Positions 7,349 through 14,782 of a stretch of DNA of 33,170 nucleotides are shown here, in pieces. The position numbers were made by a program, and so were the translations under genes. This stretch comes from Bacteroidales bacterium (lineage in GTDB: Bacteria; Bacteroidota; Bacteroidia; Bacteroidales; F082). The first letter of the stretch is position 1, and every line of letters starts with the position of its first letter. The notes under the pieces are model-generated. The model was not told where the DNA came from. It saw only the letters and a list, made by a program, of their open reading frames with translations, and searched no databases. The DNA lies in assembly GCA_017439405.1 (NCBI GenBank), contig JAFSJF010000102.1, forward strand, positions 1-33,170. Reading direction: 5' to 3'.

Positions 7349-7584
7349 ACAAATCATTTATTGAACTCTACAATGAGAGTAAAAGCAAGCCCACACCTGC
7401 ACAAGAGTTTGTTGCGGAGGTGGCAAGGATTACCCACCGCTCCGAAACGACCGTGAGGATGTGGCTGGCAGGCAACCAAGTACCCGATGCGCTCGTCCAA
7501 AGCGTCATCGCCGACCACTTCAATGTGGATATGGCCGGACTGTTCCCCGATGCTGAACCCAACGAGGAAGGAGGCCAGCAATGA
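7345..7584 (+). CDS. Small HTH-like DNA-binding protein
   Basis: A 79-residue protein. Residues about 18-45 read as a helix-turn-helix: AQEFVAEVARITHRSETTVRMW, with T-x-R-x-T at the turn, then a helix ending in IADHFNVDM. It resembles short XRE-like or MuB-like regulators in Bacteroidetes phages and may regulate early transcription. It overlaps the zinc-ribbon gene by 4 bases and ends in EEGGQQ, encoded by the repeat that also forms the ribosome binding site of the next gene. Confidence 0.55.
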   Translation: MNKSFIELYNESKSKPTPAQEFVAEVARITHRSETTVRMWLAGNQVPDALVQSVIADHFNVDMAGLFPDAEPNEEGGQQ

Positions 7585-7586
7585 AA
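7565..7586 (+). repeat. Repeated Shine-Dalgarno/start cassette, copy 1
   Basis: A 22-base stretch containing AAGGAGG (7568-7574), a 6-base spacer and the ATG at 7581 recurs exactly at 7885-7906. It encodes the last residues of one gene and starts the next. A strong Shine-Dalgarno is unusual in this phylum. Confidence 0.8.
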
Positions 7587-7904
7587 CCTAAACCCATTAG
7601 CGTAGCGGATGCACACATCCAAACCCTGCACAACTACAGCCCAAGACGCAGGAAGAAATGCACATTCCACAAGCACGAAATTGAATTTTTCACCAAAAGC
7701 TCAAATCGATTGTCTTGGCTTGACAGCATCAACCAATATCCACTCCAACTGTCGATTGAAGAGATAAGAGAGGTGTACGGTATGTTGAGCAAAGCATTGT
7801 ATGAAGTGGGCAACATACTGAAGAAGCATGGATACTATGGAGATGAGATGTGCGCCATCATCGGCGATATAAAGCTGTCATTCAAGGAAGGAGGCCAGCA
7901 ATGA
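7581..7904 (+). CDS. Hypothetical early phage protein
   Basis: A 107-residue protein that I do not recognise. It has a basic N-terminus (RRRKKCTFHKHE) and two helices in the second half (IEEIREVYGMLSKALYEVG and a C-terminal one). There are no membrane segments or enzymatic motifs. Translation is supported by the Shine-Dalgarno AAGGAGG 6 bases before the ATG, and the gene overlaps its neighbours by 4 bases on both sides. It ends in KEGGQQ, copied from the same 22-base cassette that ends the previous gene. Confidence 0.55.
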   Translation: MKPKPISVADAHIQTLHNYSPRRRKKCTFHKHEIEFFTKSSNRLSWLDSINQYPLQLSIEEIREVYGMLSKALYEVGNILKKHGYYGDEMCAIIGDIKLSFKEGGQQ

Positions 7905-7906
7905 AA
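7885..7906 (+). repeat. Repeated Shine-Dalgarno/start cassette, copy 2
   Basis: Exact copy of 7565-7586, here with AAGGAGG at 7888-7894 and ATG at 7901. The two copies are 320 bases apart. A related sequence, AAAGGAGG with the spacer tcggca, starts the gene at 19675. Confidence 0.8.
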
Positions 7907-8215
7907 AACAACGCAACCAAGACGCAATCATCAGCCAACGCAACCAAGAAGCAACCATCGGCCAGCATCGCCGAGGCCACGGTGTCGCAGGGCTATTTGC
8001 CGGGGGTTTCAAACCGACTGAAATTCACGGCGAAGTGCGGCACCGTGGAGCGGTCGCTGACCTTCCCAATCACCAAGGAAATCGAGGATTGGATTTGGGC
8101 GGTGTATTCGCTTTACGGCGAGCCTGAAGTGGAACCCGAGGACACCTTCGAGCTGGAGGGCAACGGCAAGATGAAAATCACATTGAGCATCGTGAACTTC
8201 AAAAAGACTTTCTGA
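7901..8215 (+). CDS. Hypothetical early phage protein
   Basis: A 104-residue protein. A Ser/Thr/Gln/Lys-rich N-terminal 25 residues, probably unstructured, precede a compact part with beta character (LKFTAKCGTVERSLTFPI, later MKITLSIVNFKKTF). I chose the ATG at 7901 because it has AAGGAGG 6 bases upstream; the longer frame from 7850 lies inside the previous gene. No family is recognised. The 2-base gap to the next gene shows it is part of the same operon. Confidence 0.5.
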   Translation: MKNNATKTQSSANATKKQPSASIAEATVSQGYLPGVSNRLKFTAKCGTVERSLTFPITKEIEDWIWAVYSLYGEPEVEPEDTFELEGNGKMKITLSIVNFKKTF

Positions 8216-8217
8216 CC

Positions 8218-8361
8218 ATGAAGACATTAGTAGTATTCAGAGACTGCCACGCCAAGCACAATCTTGTTTGGCCTGACGCAACACCCACGGACGAGGATTT
8301 CGTGCGCCGCTATGCCGCCAAGCGGGGTTGGTTGGTGGCCGTTAGAAAAGCCAAGAAATGA
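8218..8361 (+). CDS. Very small hypothetical protein
   Basis: A 47-residue open frame (MKTLVVFRDCHAKHNLVW at the start, ending in VRKAKK). It begins 2 bases after the preceding stop and its TGA overlaps the ATG of the next gene (ATGA), so it fills the gap between two genes exactly, as a real operon member would. It is basic and has an opening beta strand. Function unknown. Confidence 0.5.
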   Translation: MKTLVVFRDCHAKHNLVWPDATPTDEDFVRRYAAKRGWLVAVRKAKK

Positions 8362-8669
8362 GCATCGAGGAAAGACTGGAGCGGATTGAGCGGCTGCTGG
8401 TGATTGGCAGCAAGGAGGCGTTGAACACCAACGAAGTCGCCCTGATGCTCGATGTGGCCGTGCAGACCGTGCGAAACCTGATGCACGACAAGGCCATCCC
8501 CTACTACAAGCGCGGGGGCAAGGCTTTTTTCAGGAAATCGGAGATTGAGGCGTGGATGCTGACGGGTCAGCGGATTGCCACCAACGAGGAAATCTCATCC
8601 AAGGCATCCACCATAATCGCCATCAAGAAAATGAATAAGAAACAACCTAATCAAATCGTTCAGCAATGA
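8358..8669 (+). CDS. Helix-turn-helix protein of the excisionase/MerR-like (HTH_17) type
   Basis: A 103-residue protein. Residues about 20-68 form the HTH_17 pattern: ALNTNEVALMLDVAVQTVRN, then IPYYKRGGKAFFRKSEIEAW with the wing and the closing SEIEAWM. A helical N-terminus (IEERLERIERLL) may dimerise, and the tail is basic. This fold is used by recombination directionality factors in Bacteroidetes mobile elements, so it is the best candidate for the excisionase of this prophage; a plain transcription regulator is the alternative. It overlaps the genes on both sides by 4 bases. Confidence 0.7.
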   Translation: MSIEERLERIERLLVIGSKEALNTNEVALMLDVAVQTVRNLMHDKAIPYYKRGGKAFFRKSEIEAWMLTGQRIATNEEISSKASTIIAIKKMNKKQPNQIVQQ

Positions 8670-10612
8670 AACAAGTAATCATCAAGAAACTTTCCCTTTT
8701 GAATTTCAAGGGAATCAGGGAGTTGGAAATCAACTTCAACGAGTCGGTGACGAGCATTTCAGGCCGTAACGGCTCGGGTAAGACAACCGTTTTCGATGCC
8801 TTCACCTGGTTGATGTTCGGCAAGGATAGCGAAGACCGCAAGGCTTTCAACATCAAGACGCTGGATGCCAGCGGCAAGGCAATCGAGAAAATCCCGCATG
8901 AGGTGACGGCCATTATAGAGGTGAACGGCGAGACCGTGACCCTTTGCCGCCGCTTCAAAGAAAAATGGGTGCGCAAGCGTGGCTCCGTCAAGGATGAGTT
9001 CACGGGGCACGAGGAGGAACGCCTATATAATGACGTGCCTATGTCGGTGAAGGATTGGACGGAGAAAATCAACGCCATCTGCACCGAGGAAACATTCAAG
9101 TTCATCACCAACCCCAACTATTTCCCGTCACAAAAGGCCGATGTCCAGCGTGCAATGCTGATGCGTATGGCCGGGAATGTGAGCGATGAGGAAATCGCCT
9201 TCGGAAACGATGATTTCCAGCGTTTGCTTGACGGGTTGACGGGTAAGACCTTGGAGGAATACAAACGCGAGATTGCGGCCAAGAAACGCACCATCAAGGC
9301 CGAAATCGAGACCATACCAGCCCGCATCGAGGAATGCCAAAGGATGATGCCCGAAAGCGAGAATTGGCAGGAATTGGAGGCCGAACTTGAAGGCAGGCAG
9401 AAACTCCTTGCCAATGTAGAAGGCCAAATCAGCGACAAGGCCACGGCGTTCAGCGAGGCCAGCAACGAGAGGATGAAGAAGTCGAAGCGTGTCGGCGAGT
9501 TGAAGTCGGAGAGGATGGATTTGGAGTTTAAGATTAAGAACCAAGTCCAAGCCGACTACAACGAGCGGAGAAACAAGCAGCTTGCACTTCAAAGGCAGGT
9601 GGCCAACGATGAAAGGGATTTGCGTAACGAGGAAAAGATGTTGGCCGGCTACGAGGATGAGTTTGAACGCCTGAAAGCCAACAAAGAGACCCTTATCAAG
9701 GAATGGCGTGAAATCAACGCAAGGCAGCTCGTTTTCGATGACAACGCCTTTGTCTGCCCCACCTGCGGCCGTCAGTTGGAGATTGACGACATCGAGCGTA
9801 AGCAGGGCGAAATGACGGCCAAATTCAATGCGAGAAAAGCCGCCGACCTTGGGGAAATCAACCGCAAGGGCGATGCGAACAAAGAGCGCATGAACGAGGT
9901 TGAGGCCTTGATTAGCGGGTGCAAGGCGAAGATTGCGGAGCTTCAGGAGAAAATCAAGAAGGCCAAGGAAAACGAGCTTTACGCCGCCACCCTGACCGCC
10001 CCCGATGCGACCCCAGCGATTGAGAACAATTCAGAGTACAAGCGACTGACCTGCGAGATTGAGGCTTTGGAGTGGGATTTGTCCGTGCCTACGACCGCCC
10101 CTGACACGGCGGAGCTGTCGGAGAAAAAGAGGCAGTTGGCCGTTGATATTGATGAGTTGAAGGGTAAACTTACCAAGCGTGACACCATCAACCGCACCAA
10201 CCAGCGAATCAGTGAGTTGGAAACCCAGCTTCGTAACCAAAGCAATGAATTGAGCGGCCTTGAAGGGATGGAGTTCACGATGGCCGCATTCTCAAAGGCA
10301 AAGATTGAGGCCGTTGAAAGCCGTATCAACCACCTTTTCAGCATTGTGAGGTTCAAGATGTTTGAGACCCAAATCAACGGCGGCGAGGTCGAGACCTGCG
10401 AGGCCACCGTGGACGGTGTCCCTTACTCCGACCTGAACAATGCCATGAAGATAAACGCCGGCCTTGACATCATCAACGCAATATGCAAGTCGGAAGGTGT
10501 GACCGCCCCCATATTCATCGACAATGCGGAAAGCATCAATGAGTTGATGCCGACCGAATCGCAGATGATTAGGCTGGTCGTGACCGAGGACGATACACTT
10601 ATAATTCAATAA
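8666..10612 (+). CDS. Rad50/SbcC-like SMC ATPase with zinc hook
   Basis: A 648-residue protein. The N-terminal ATPase half has Walker A GRNGSGKTT (residues 33-41). Two coiled-coil arms (about 170-345 and 385-555) flank a zinc hook CPTC (364-367) near the middle, as in Rad50. The C-terminal half has the Walker B region PIFIDNAESI, in which the usual catalytic Glu after Asp is Asn. It should bind DNA ends and use ATP to drive a nuclease partner. No SbcD/Mre11 gene is nearby; RecT and an MBL-fold hydrolase follow, which suggests a phage end-processing and annealing system. The full length and hook are convincing; the partner is inferred. Confidence 0.85.
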   Translation: MKQVIIKKLSLLNFKGIRELEINFNESVTSISGRNGSGKTTVFDAFTWLMFGKDSEDRKAFNIKTLDASGKAIEKIPHEVTAIIEVNGETVTLCRRFKEKWVRKRGSVKDEFTGHEEERLYNDVPMSVKDWTEKINAICTEETFKFITNPNYFPSQKADVQRAMLMRMAGNVSDEEIAFGNDDFQRLLDGLTGKTLEEYKREIAAKKRTIKAEIETIPARIEECQRMMPESENWQELEAELEGRQKLLANVEGQISDKATAFSEASNERMKKSKRVGELKSERMDLEFKIKNQVQADYNERRNKQLALQRQVANDERDLRNEEKMLAGYEDEFERLKANKETLIKEWREINARQLVFDDNAFVCPTCGRQLEIDDIERKQGEMTAKFNARKAADLGEINRKGDANKERMNEVEALISGCKAKIAELQEKIKKAKENELYAATLTAPDATPAIENNSEYKRLTCEIEALEWDLSVPTTAPDTAELSEKKRQLAVDIDELKGKLTKRDTINRTNQRISELETQLRNQSNELSGLEGMEFTMAAFSKAKIEAVESRINHLFSIVRFKMFETQINGGEVETCEATVDGVPYSDLNNAMKINAGLDIINAICKSEGVTAPIFIDNAESINELMPTESQMIRLVVTEDDTLIIQ

Positions 10613-10632
10613 CCAATCAAATTTTCAACACA

Positions 10633-11574
10633 ATGGAAAACAACAAACAAACCCAAGCGGTTGCCAAGCAGCAACCAAAGCCCGTTGACCTCCTTAAATC
10701 GGTTATCAAGGCCGAGAGTGTCCAACAGCAGTTTCAAAACGCCCTTGGTAAGCACAAGGATGAATTCGTGGCCTCCCTGATTGATCTCTACACGGGCGAC
10801 CCTCAACTTCAAAGATGCAAGCCTCAGGCAGTGGTGGCCGAGGCATTGAGAGCCGCCACCATGCGCCTTGCCCTGAACAAGGCATTGGGCTTTGCCTACA
10901 TCATCGTTTTCAACAACTCGGTAAAAGACCCCGCCACGGGTCAATGGACGAAGGTGCCGACCCCTACCTTCGTGCCTGGTTACAAGGGCTACATCCAACT
11001 TGCCATGAGGACGGGGCAGTACCGCACCATCAACGCCGATATGGTGTACGAGGGCGAGCTTCGCAACGTGGATAAGCTGTCGGGTACCATCGCCTTTGAC
11101 GGAGAAAAGAAGTCGGATAAGGTGGTCGGCTACTTTTGCTACTTCGAGCTGTTGAACGGCTTTTCCAAGGTTCTTTACATGAGCGTTGAGGATATGGCCA
11201 AATACGCCCTGCGTTACAGCCCATCGTTCAAGGGCAAGGAAAAGCCGACCTTTGACGCTCTTGTCAAGCAGGCGCAGTCGGGTCAGGTGTCAAGTGAAGT
11301 CGGTTGGAAAGGCAATTTCAACGACATGGCCTTGAAGACCGTAATCCGCCGCCTCTTGTCGAAGTACGGCTACCTTTCAATCGAAATGATGAACGTGATT
11401 GCAAAGGATGACGATGAGGCGATGAGCGACCGCAACGGCCTGATTGCCGAGAATGCCAATGCCGAGGTGCTGCCAGCCGATGCCGCTACCTATGAGGAAA
11501 TCGACCCAGCCACGGGCGAAATCAAGGAAAGTTCCGCCGATGGCGGAGAGGCCAAACAACCCGATTGGGCGTAA
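10633..11574 (+). CDS. recT: RecT-family single-strand annealing protein
   Basis: A 313-residue protein with the RecT pattern: an N-terminal DLLKSVIKAESVQQQFQNAL, the central VVAEALRAATMRLALNKALG, then VPGYKGYIQLAMRTGQY and AKYALRYSP. RecT binds single strands and anneals complementary DNA during phage recombination and concatemer formation. It lies between the Rad50-like ATPase and the MBL hydrolase, in a position where a RecE-like exonuclease would be expected; none is seen. The tail is acidic and low in complexity. Its TAA shares a base with the ATG of the next gene. Confidence 0.93.
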   Translation: MENNKQTQAVAKQQPKPVDLLKSVIKAESVQQQFQNALGKHKDEFVASLIDLYTGDPQLQRCKPQAVVAEALRAATMRLALNKALGFAYIIVFNNSVKDPATGQWTKVPTPTFVPGYKGYIQLAMRTGQYRTINADMVYEGELRNVDKLSGTIAFDGEKKSDKVVGYFCYFELLNGFSKVLYMSVEDMAKYALRYSPSFKGKEKPTFDALVKQAQSGQVSSEVGWKGNFNDMALKTVIRRLLSKYGYLSIEMMNVIAKDDDEAMSDRNGLIAENANAEVLPADAATYEEIDPATGEIKESSADGGEAKQPDWA

Positions 11575-12329
11575 TGATGGAGGGACTTGGAATGAGAATG
11601 ACGTGCTTGGGTTCGGGTTCATCGGGTAATTGCTACCTTTTGGAGGCCGCTGACGGGGTTTTGATGCTGGAGGCTGGTGTTCGCTTCAATGAAGTGAAAA
11701 AAGCCCTCAGATTCAAGATTTCGGGCATCGTGGGCTGTTTGGTGACCCATGAGCATAAAGACCATTCCAAGTCCCTGAAAGATGTCATCGGATGCGGAAT
11801 CAGGGTGCTTGCCTTGGATGAGGTTTTCCAATCCCAAGGCATCACCAATCGGGCATTCTGCAAGTCGATTGAGCCGATGCACGGCTACAAGGTGGGTGGC
11901 TTCAAGGTGTTTGCCTTTCCCGTTGCCCACGATGTGCCGTGTGTCGGCTTTATGATTGAGCATGAGGAAATGGGCAAGCTGCTGTTTGTGACCGACACAA
12001 TGATGCTGGAGTACCGAATCCCCAGCCTTAACCATGTCATGCTGGAGGCCAACTACGCCGATGACATCTTGCAGTACAACATCGACCACGGCATTGTCCC
12101 CAATGCGATGCGTGACCGCCTCCTTCACTCACACATGGAGCTGGAGACGGCCAAGGGCATTATCGCGGCCAATGACATGGCCAATGTGAATGAGGTGATA
12201 CTGATTCACCTTTCAGGAAACAACAGCGATGGTGGCCGCTTTGCACGGGAGATTAGTTGTGTGTCGGGAAAACCGACATACATAGCCACGGCCGGAATGA
12301 CCTTTGACCTATCCAAGACCCCCTATTGA
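11574..12329 (+). CDS. MBL-fold metallo-hydrolase (YycJ-like), probable nuclease
   Basis: A 251-residue protein starting a few residues before the family opening TCLGSGSSGNCYLL. The metal motif is THEHKDH, followed by further ligand candidates in FPVAHDVPC and VTDT. This resembles the YycJ/WalJ branch of the metallo-beta-lactamase fold, whose relatives include DNA exonucleases. I used the ATG that overlaps the RecT stop (TAATG); starts at 11592 or 11598 are also possible because the fold begins there. Its place after an SMC-like ATPase and RecT suggests it is the nuclease of that system, in place of SbcD or RecE. This is an inference; other MBL activities are possible. Confidence 0.8.
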   Translation: MMEGLGMRMTCLGSGSSGNCYLLEAADGVLMLEAGVRFNEVKKALRFKISGIVGCLVTHEHKDHSKSLKDVIGCGIRVLALDEVFQSQGITNRAFCKSIEPMHGYKVGGFKVFAFPVAHDVPCVGFMIEHEEMGKLLFVTDTMMLEYRIPSLNHVMLEANYADDILQYNIDHGIVPNAMRDRLLHSHMELETAKGIIAANDMANVNEVILIHLSGNNSDGGRFAREISCVSGKPTYIATAGMTFDLSKTPY

Positions 12330-12330
12330 C

Positions 12331-12519
12331 ATGAGGAAAGTGCCTAACGATATGGTCACAACGCTGCTTCGATGCCTGCCCGTCATCCTTGACAATGTGG
12401 ATATGAGCAAAGGCAGCACGAAGCTGGCAAATGCAATAAGACTGACCAAAAAAGAGATTACCAAACTTCAAAAAATAGAACAAGATGGAAAAAAACAAGA
12501 AACTGGAAATCAGTGCTGA
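12331..12519 (+). CDS. Hypothetical small protein
   Basis: A 62-residue protein beginning MRKVPNDMVTTLLRCLPVI, mostly helical with a basic second half (NAIRLTKKEITKLQKIEQ). I do not recognise a family. It starts 1 base after the MBL gene and overlaps the next gene by 35 bases in another frame, so at least one of these ends may be off, but both starts have ATG and fit the operon spacing. Confidence 0.45.
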   Translation: MRKVPNDMVTTLLRCLPVILDNVDMSKGSTKLANAIRLTKKEITKLQKIEQDGKKQETGNQC

Positions 12520-13090
12520 AAACGCCCTGAATGCCTATAACAATACGGATGCCAATGGCCGCGAGCTGTTGGAGCATTTATTCGGCAAGGAATTGTTTGA
12601 GCCGAAAAACATCATGGAGAGGGTGAAAACCTACGAAGACGCTTGCACCGTCCTTGATTTGTCGCCTACCCTTGCATTGGATGACCTTTGCATTTGCTCC
12701 CAGCATCAGGACGGGCATTTTTCGTTCCGTGGCGGGCTGGATGTCACGGCAAAGGCATACTTGAAACTTTGCATCATCGCCGCCGCCCTCAATGAGGGTT
12801 GGAAACCCCAATTCACGGAGGATGAATATTGCTGGTACCCTTACTTCTACCTCTATACCAAAGAGCAATACGACCGCCTCGATGAGGATGAGAAAAAAGA
12901 CTGCCGTGTTGTCGGTCGTGCGAATGGCAGCGCCTTCGTGAACGGCGGTGTCGTTTATGCGTATGCGTACTATGCGTGGTCGGCCTCGGTTACGTATGGC
13001 GGTTCCCGTCTTGCCTTCAAGTCGGAGGAATTGGCGGAGTACTGCGGCAAACAATTCATTGATATTTGGATGGAGTACCTGATTGGGTGA
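12485..13090 (+). CDS. Hypothetical phage protein
   Basis: A 201-residue protein that I recognise only as a type frequent in Bacteroides phages, with no known function. It has a helical N-terminal part, a central aromatic segment (YCWYPYFYLYTKEQYDRLDE), a Tyr/Ala-rich strand (VVYAYAYYAW) and a closing helix (AEYCGKQFIDIWMEYLIG). No catalytic motif or membrane helix is obvious. It is translationally coupled to the replication gene: its TGA shares a base with the next ATG (TGATG). Confidence 0.6.
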   Translation: MEKNKKLEISAENALNAYNNTDANGRELLEHLFGKELFEPKNIMERVKTYEDACTVLDLSPTLALDDLCICSQHQDGHFSFRGGLDVTAKAYLKLCIIAAALNEGWKPQFTEDEYCWYPYFYLYTKEQYDRLDEDEKKDCRVVGRANGSAFVNGGVVYAYAYYAWSASVTYGGSRLAFKSEELAEYCGKQFIDIWMEYLIG

Positions 13091-13851
13091 TGGCTGGCTG
13101 GATAAAGATAAGTCGTGACATTGTCAACCATTGGCTTTGGCAGGATAAGCCATTTTCCCGTGGGCAGGCATGGATTGACCTTTTGCTGATGGCAGCATGG
13201 AAAGAGCGCATTTTCTTTGTGCGTGGCATCCGTGTTGAGCAGCGGAGGGGCGATGTGTGCCTGTCCGTCAGGGAAATGTGCGAAAGATGGCATTGGTCAA
13301 ATGGTAAGGTAATCAGATTCCTGAACGAACTTGAAACAGCACAGCAGATAACACAACAAAAATCGAATGTAATTAACACAATATCAATAGTTAATTATGA
13401 CAAGTACCAAATGGATAACACAACAGATGAAACACCAAACCAAACAGCAGATGAAACACCAAACGGCACAACAAACGGCACAACCATAGAAGAATTAATA
13501 AGAAGTAAAGAAGATAAAGAAGTAAAACCTTTGAAAGAAAATCAAGAAAAGAAAACCGCGAAAATGCAATTTGAGCTTGCGAAATATGGCGATGGCTGGG
13601 ATGCCTTAGTCGGGCAATGGCTTGTTTACAAGTCGAGCCGCCGCCAATCCTACAAGTCTCAGGCTTCAGTGGACATCCTTTTCAAGAAATTGCAAAACCT
13701 TTCAAGCGGCGACCTTGAAAAGGCAAGGTTGATTGTGGAGCAGTCCATTGGCAATAATTGGTCGGGATTGTTCCCCCTGAAAGATGTCGGCTTCGGCGGT
13801 GCCGTTCCTGGCCGTGAAGTTTTAGGTTTAAACTTTGAAAATAGAGATTGA
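13090..13851 (+). CDS. Phage replication initiator (replisome organizer-like)
   Basis: A 253-residue protein. The N-terminal winged-helix region begins GWIKISRDIVNHWLWQDKPF and continues RGQAWIDLLLMAAW, the pattern of DnaD-like phage replisome organizers. A low-complexity Thr/Asn/Glu/Lys linker (about residues 115-155) separates it from a C-terminal domain ending SIGNNWSGLFPL, seen in Bacteroidetes replication proteins. I chose the ATG overlapping the previous stop rather than 13066. The next gene is a DnaC-like loader, so together they should recruit the host helicase. The linker-coding DNA carries direct repeats beside an A-rich stretch and may contain the origin, as the lambda O gene does. 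Confidence 0.78.
   Translation: MAGWIKISRDIVNHWLWQDKPFSRGQAWIDLLLMAAWKERIFFVRGIRVEQRRGDVCLSVREMCERWHWSNGKVIRFLNELETAQQITQQKSNVINTISIVNYDKYQMDNTTDETPNQTADETPNGTTNGTTIEELIRSKEDKEVKPLKENQEKKTAKMQFELAKYGDGWDALVGQWLVYKSSRRQSYKSQASVDILFKKLQNLSSGDLEKARLIVEQSIGNNWSGLFPLKDVGFGGAVPGREVLGLNFENRD
13370..13530 (+). other. Candidate replication origin within the initiator gene
   Basis: CAGATGAAACACCAAAC occurs exactly at 13424-13440 and 13448-13464, 24 bases apart. AAACGGCACAAC occurs as a perfect tandem pair at 13461-13472 and 13473-13484. A long A-rich, nearly C-free stretch follows (13485-13528), and an 8-base inverted repeat TAATTAAC/GTTAATTA (13370-13377, 13390-13397) lies upstream. Iterons next to an easily melted region inside an initiator gene is the lambda O arrangement. 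Repeat-driven low complexity of the linker is the alternative. Confidence 0.4.
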
Positions 13852-13852
13852 T

Positions 13853-14527
13853 ATGGAATTTATTAGTAACCCCGATTTTGACCAATTCGCCAATGTATGC
13901 AATGCCGTTCAGGTCAAGCCACGCTTCGCCCTGCCTTTCAAGGCGGTGGATATTGCCAAGGCTATTAACGTGGCATACAACGCCGAGGTTGCCGCCCGAA
14001 ACTGCAAGATGGAGAGCGGTGATGATTATAAGTCCAAGGTGATGTCGGTGGCTGAATGGTGTGCCGACAGCTACGGCCGTGTCGGATTGCTTTTGTTCGG
14101 CACCGTTGGCACGGGCAAAACCACGATGATGAACGCCCTTTGCAGGGTCATCAATTACTTTGTGAAGCCGGAATATAGGGAGCTTGTACTTGATGAGGAC
14201 TACAAAAAGGCGATTGACACCGTGCGTTCAAAGGATGTGGTTGAGGCATACCAAAACGACCGTGGCCTTTACGATAGGATGTGCAAAGTGAAGTTGCTGG
14301 CCATTGATGAGTTTGGCATCGAGGCAATAGATGTTAAGTCCTTCGGGAATAGCAATGAGCCGATTATCGACCTCCTTTCAATGAGGTATGACCGCCGCCT
14401 TTGCACGGTGATCTCATCGAACCTCGACCTGAACGAAATCCGCAACCGCTACGGCCTTCGCCTTCAAGACCGATTCATAGAAATGTTCAAGATGATTGCC
14501 TTCACCGGAAAATCCTACCGAAAATGA
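13853..14527 (+). CDS. DnaC/IstB-like AAA+ helicase loader
   Basis: A 224-residue AAA+ protein. Walker A is GTVGTGKTT (residues 83-91), Walker B is LLAIDEFG (148-155), sensor 1 is in TVISSNLDL, and the arginine finger region is in RNRYGLRLQDR. This is the layout of DnaC-type loaders that place the replicative helicase at an origin. No phage DnaB is in the window, so it presumably acts on the host helicase. The ATG lies 1 base after the initiator stop; a TTG start at 13835 would overlap it and is less likely. The pairing with the initiator makes a standard phage replication module. Confidence 0.9.
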   Translation: MEFISNPDFDQFANVCNAVQVKPRFALPFKAVDIAKAINVAYNAEVAARNCKMESGDDYKSKVMSVAEWCADSYGRVGLLLFGTVGTGKTTMMNALCRVINYFVKPEYRELVLDEDYKKAIDTVRSKDVVEAYQNDRGLYDRMCKVKLLAIDEFGIEAIDVKSFGNSNEPIIDLLSMRYDRRLCTVISSNLDLNEIRNRYGLRLQDRFIEMFKMIAFTGKSYRK

Positions 14528-14754
14528 GAATCAACGACACAAAAGAGTACTTCGGAAAGTCCTACACGGCGGTTGAATATGTCGAGCCAATGGACTTCCA
14601 ACCGACTGACGATGACCCGCAATGCAAGATTTGTGCGGTCGAGCCTAACTACTGCAAGATGCAATCCGAATGCCATTCCAAGGAAAACCCATTCGTGTTC
14701 GTCAAGTCAGAATACGCTAACGCCATGAGTATCTTGGCAATGATGTATCAATGA
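14524..14754 (+). CDS. Hypothetical small cysteine-containing protein
   Basis: A 76-residue protein starting in ATGA overlap with the DnaC-like gene. Four cysteines (CKIC, then C and C in NYCKMQSECHS) sit in residues 34-50 and could bind a metal. The rest is acidic and shows no family that I know. A longer frame from 14401 lies within the loader gene and is rejected. Confidence 0.5.
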   Translation: MRINDTKEYFGKSYTAVEYVEPMDFQPTDDDPQCKICAVEPNYCKMQSECHSKENPFVFVKSEYANAMSILAMMYQ

Positions 14755-14782
14755 ATCAAAACAAAAGGAAAACAACGCAACC

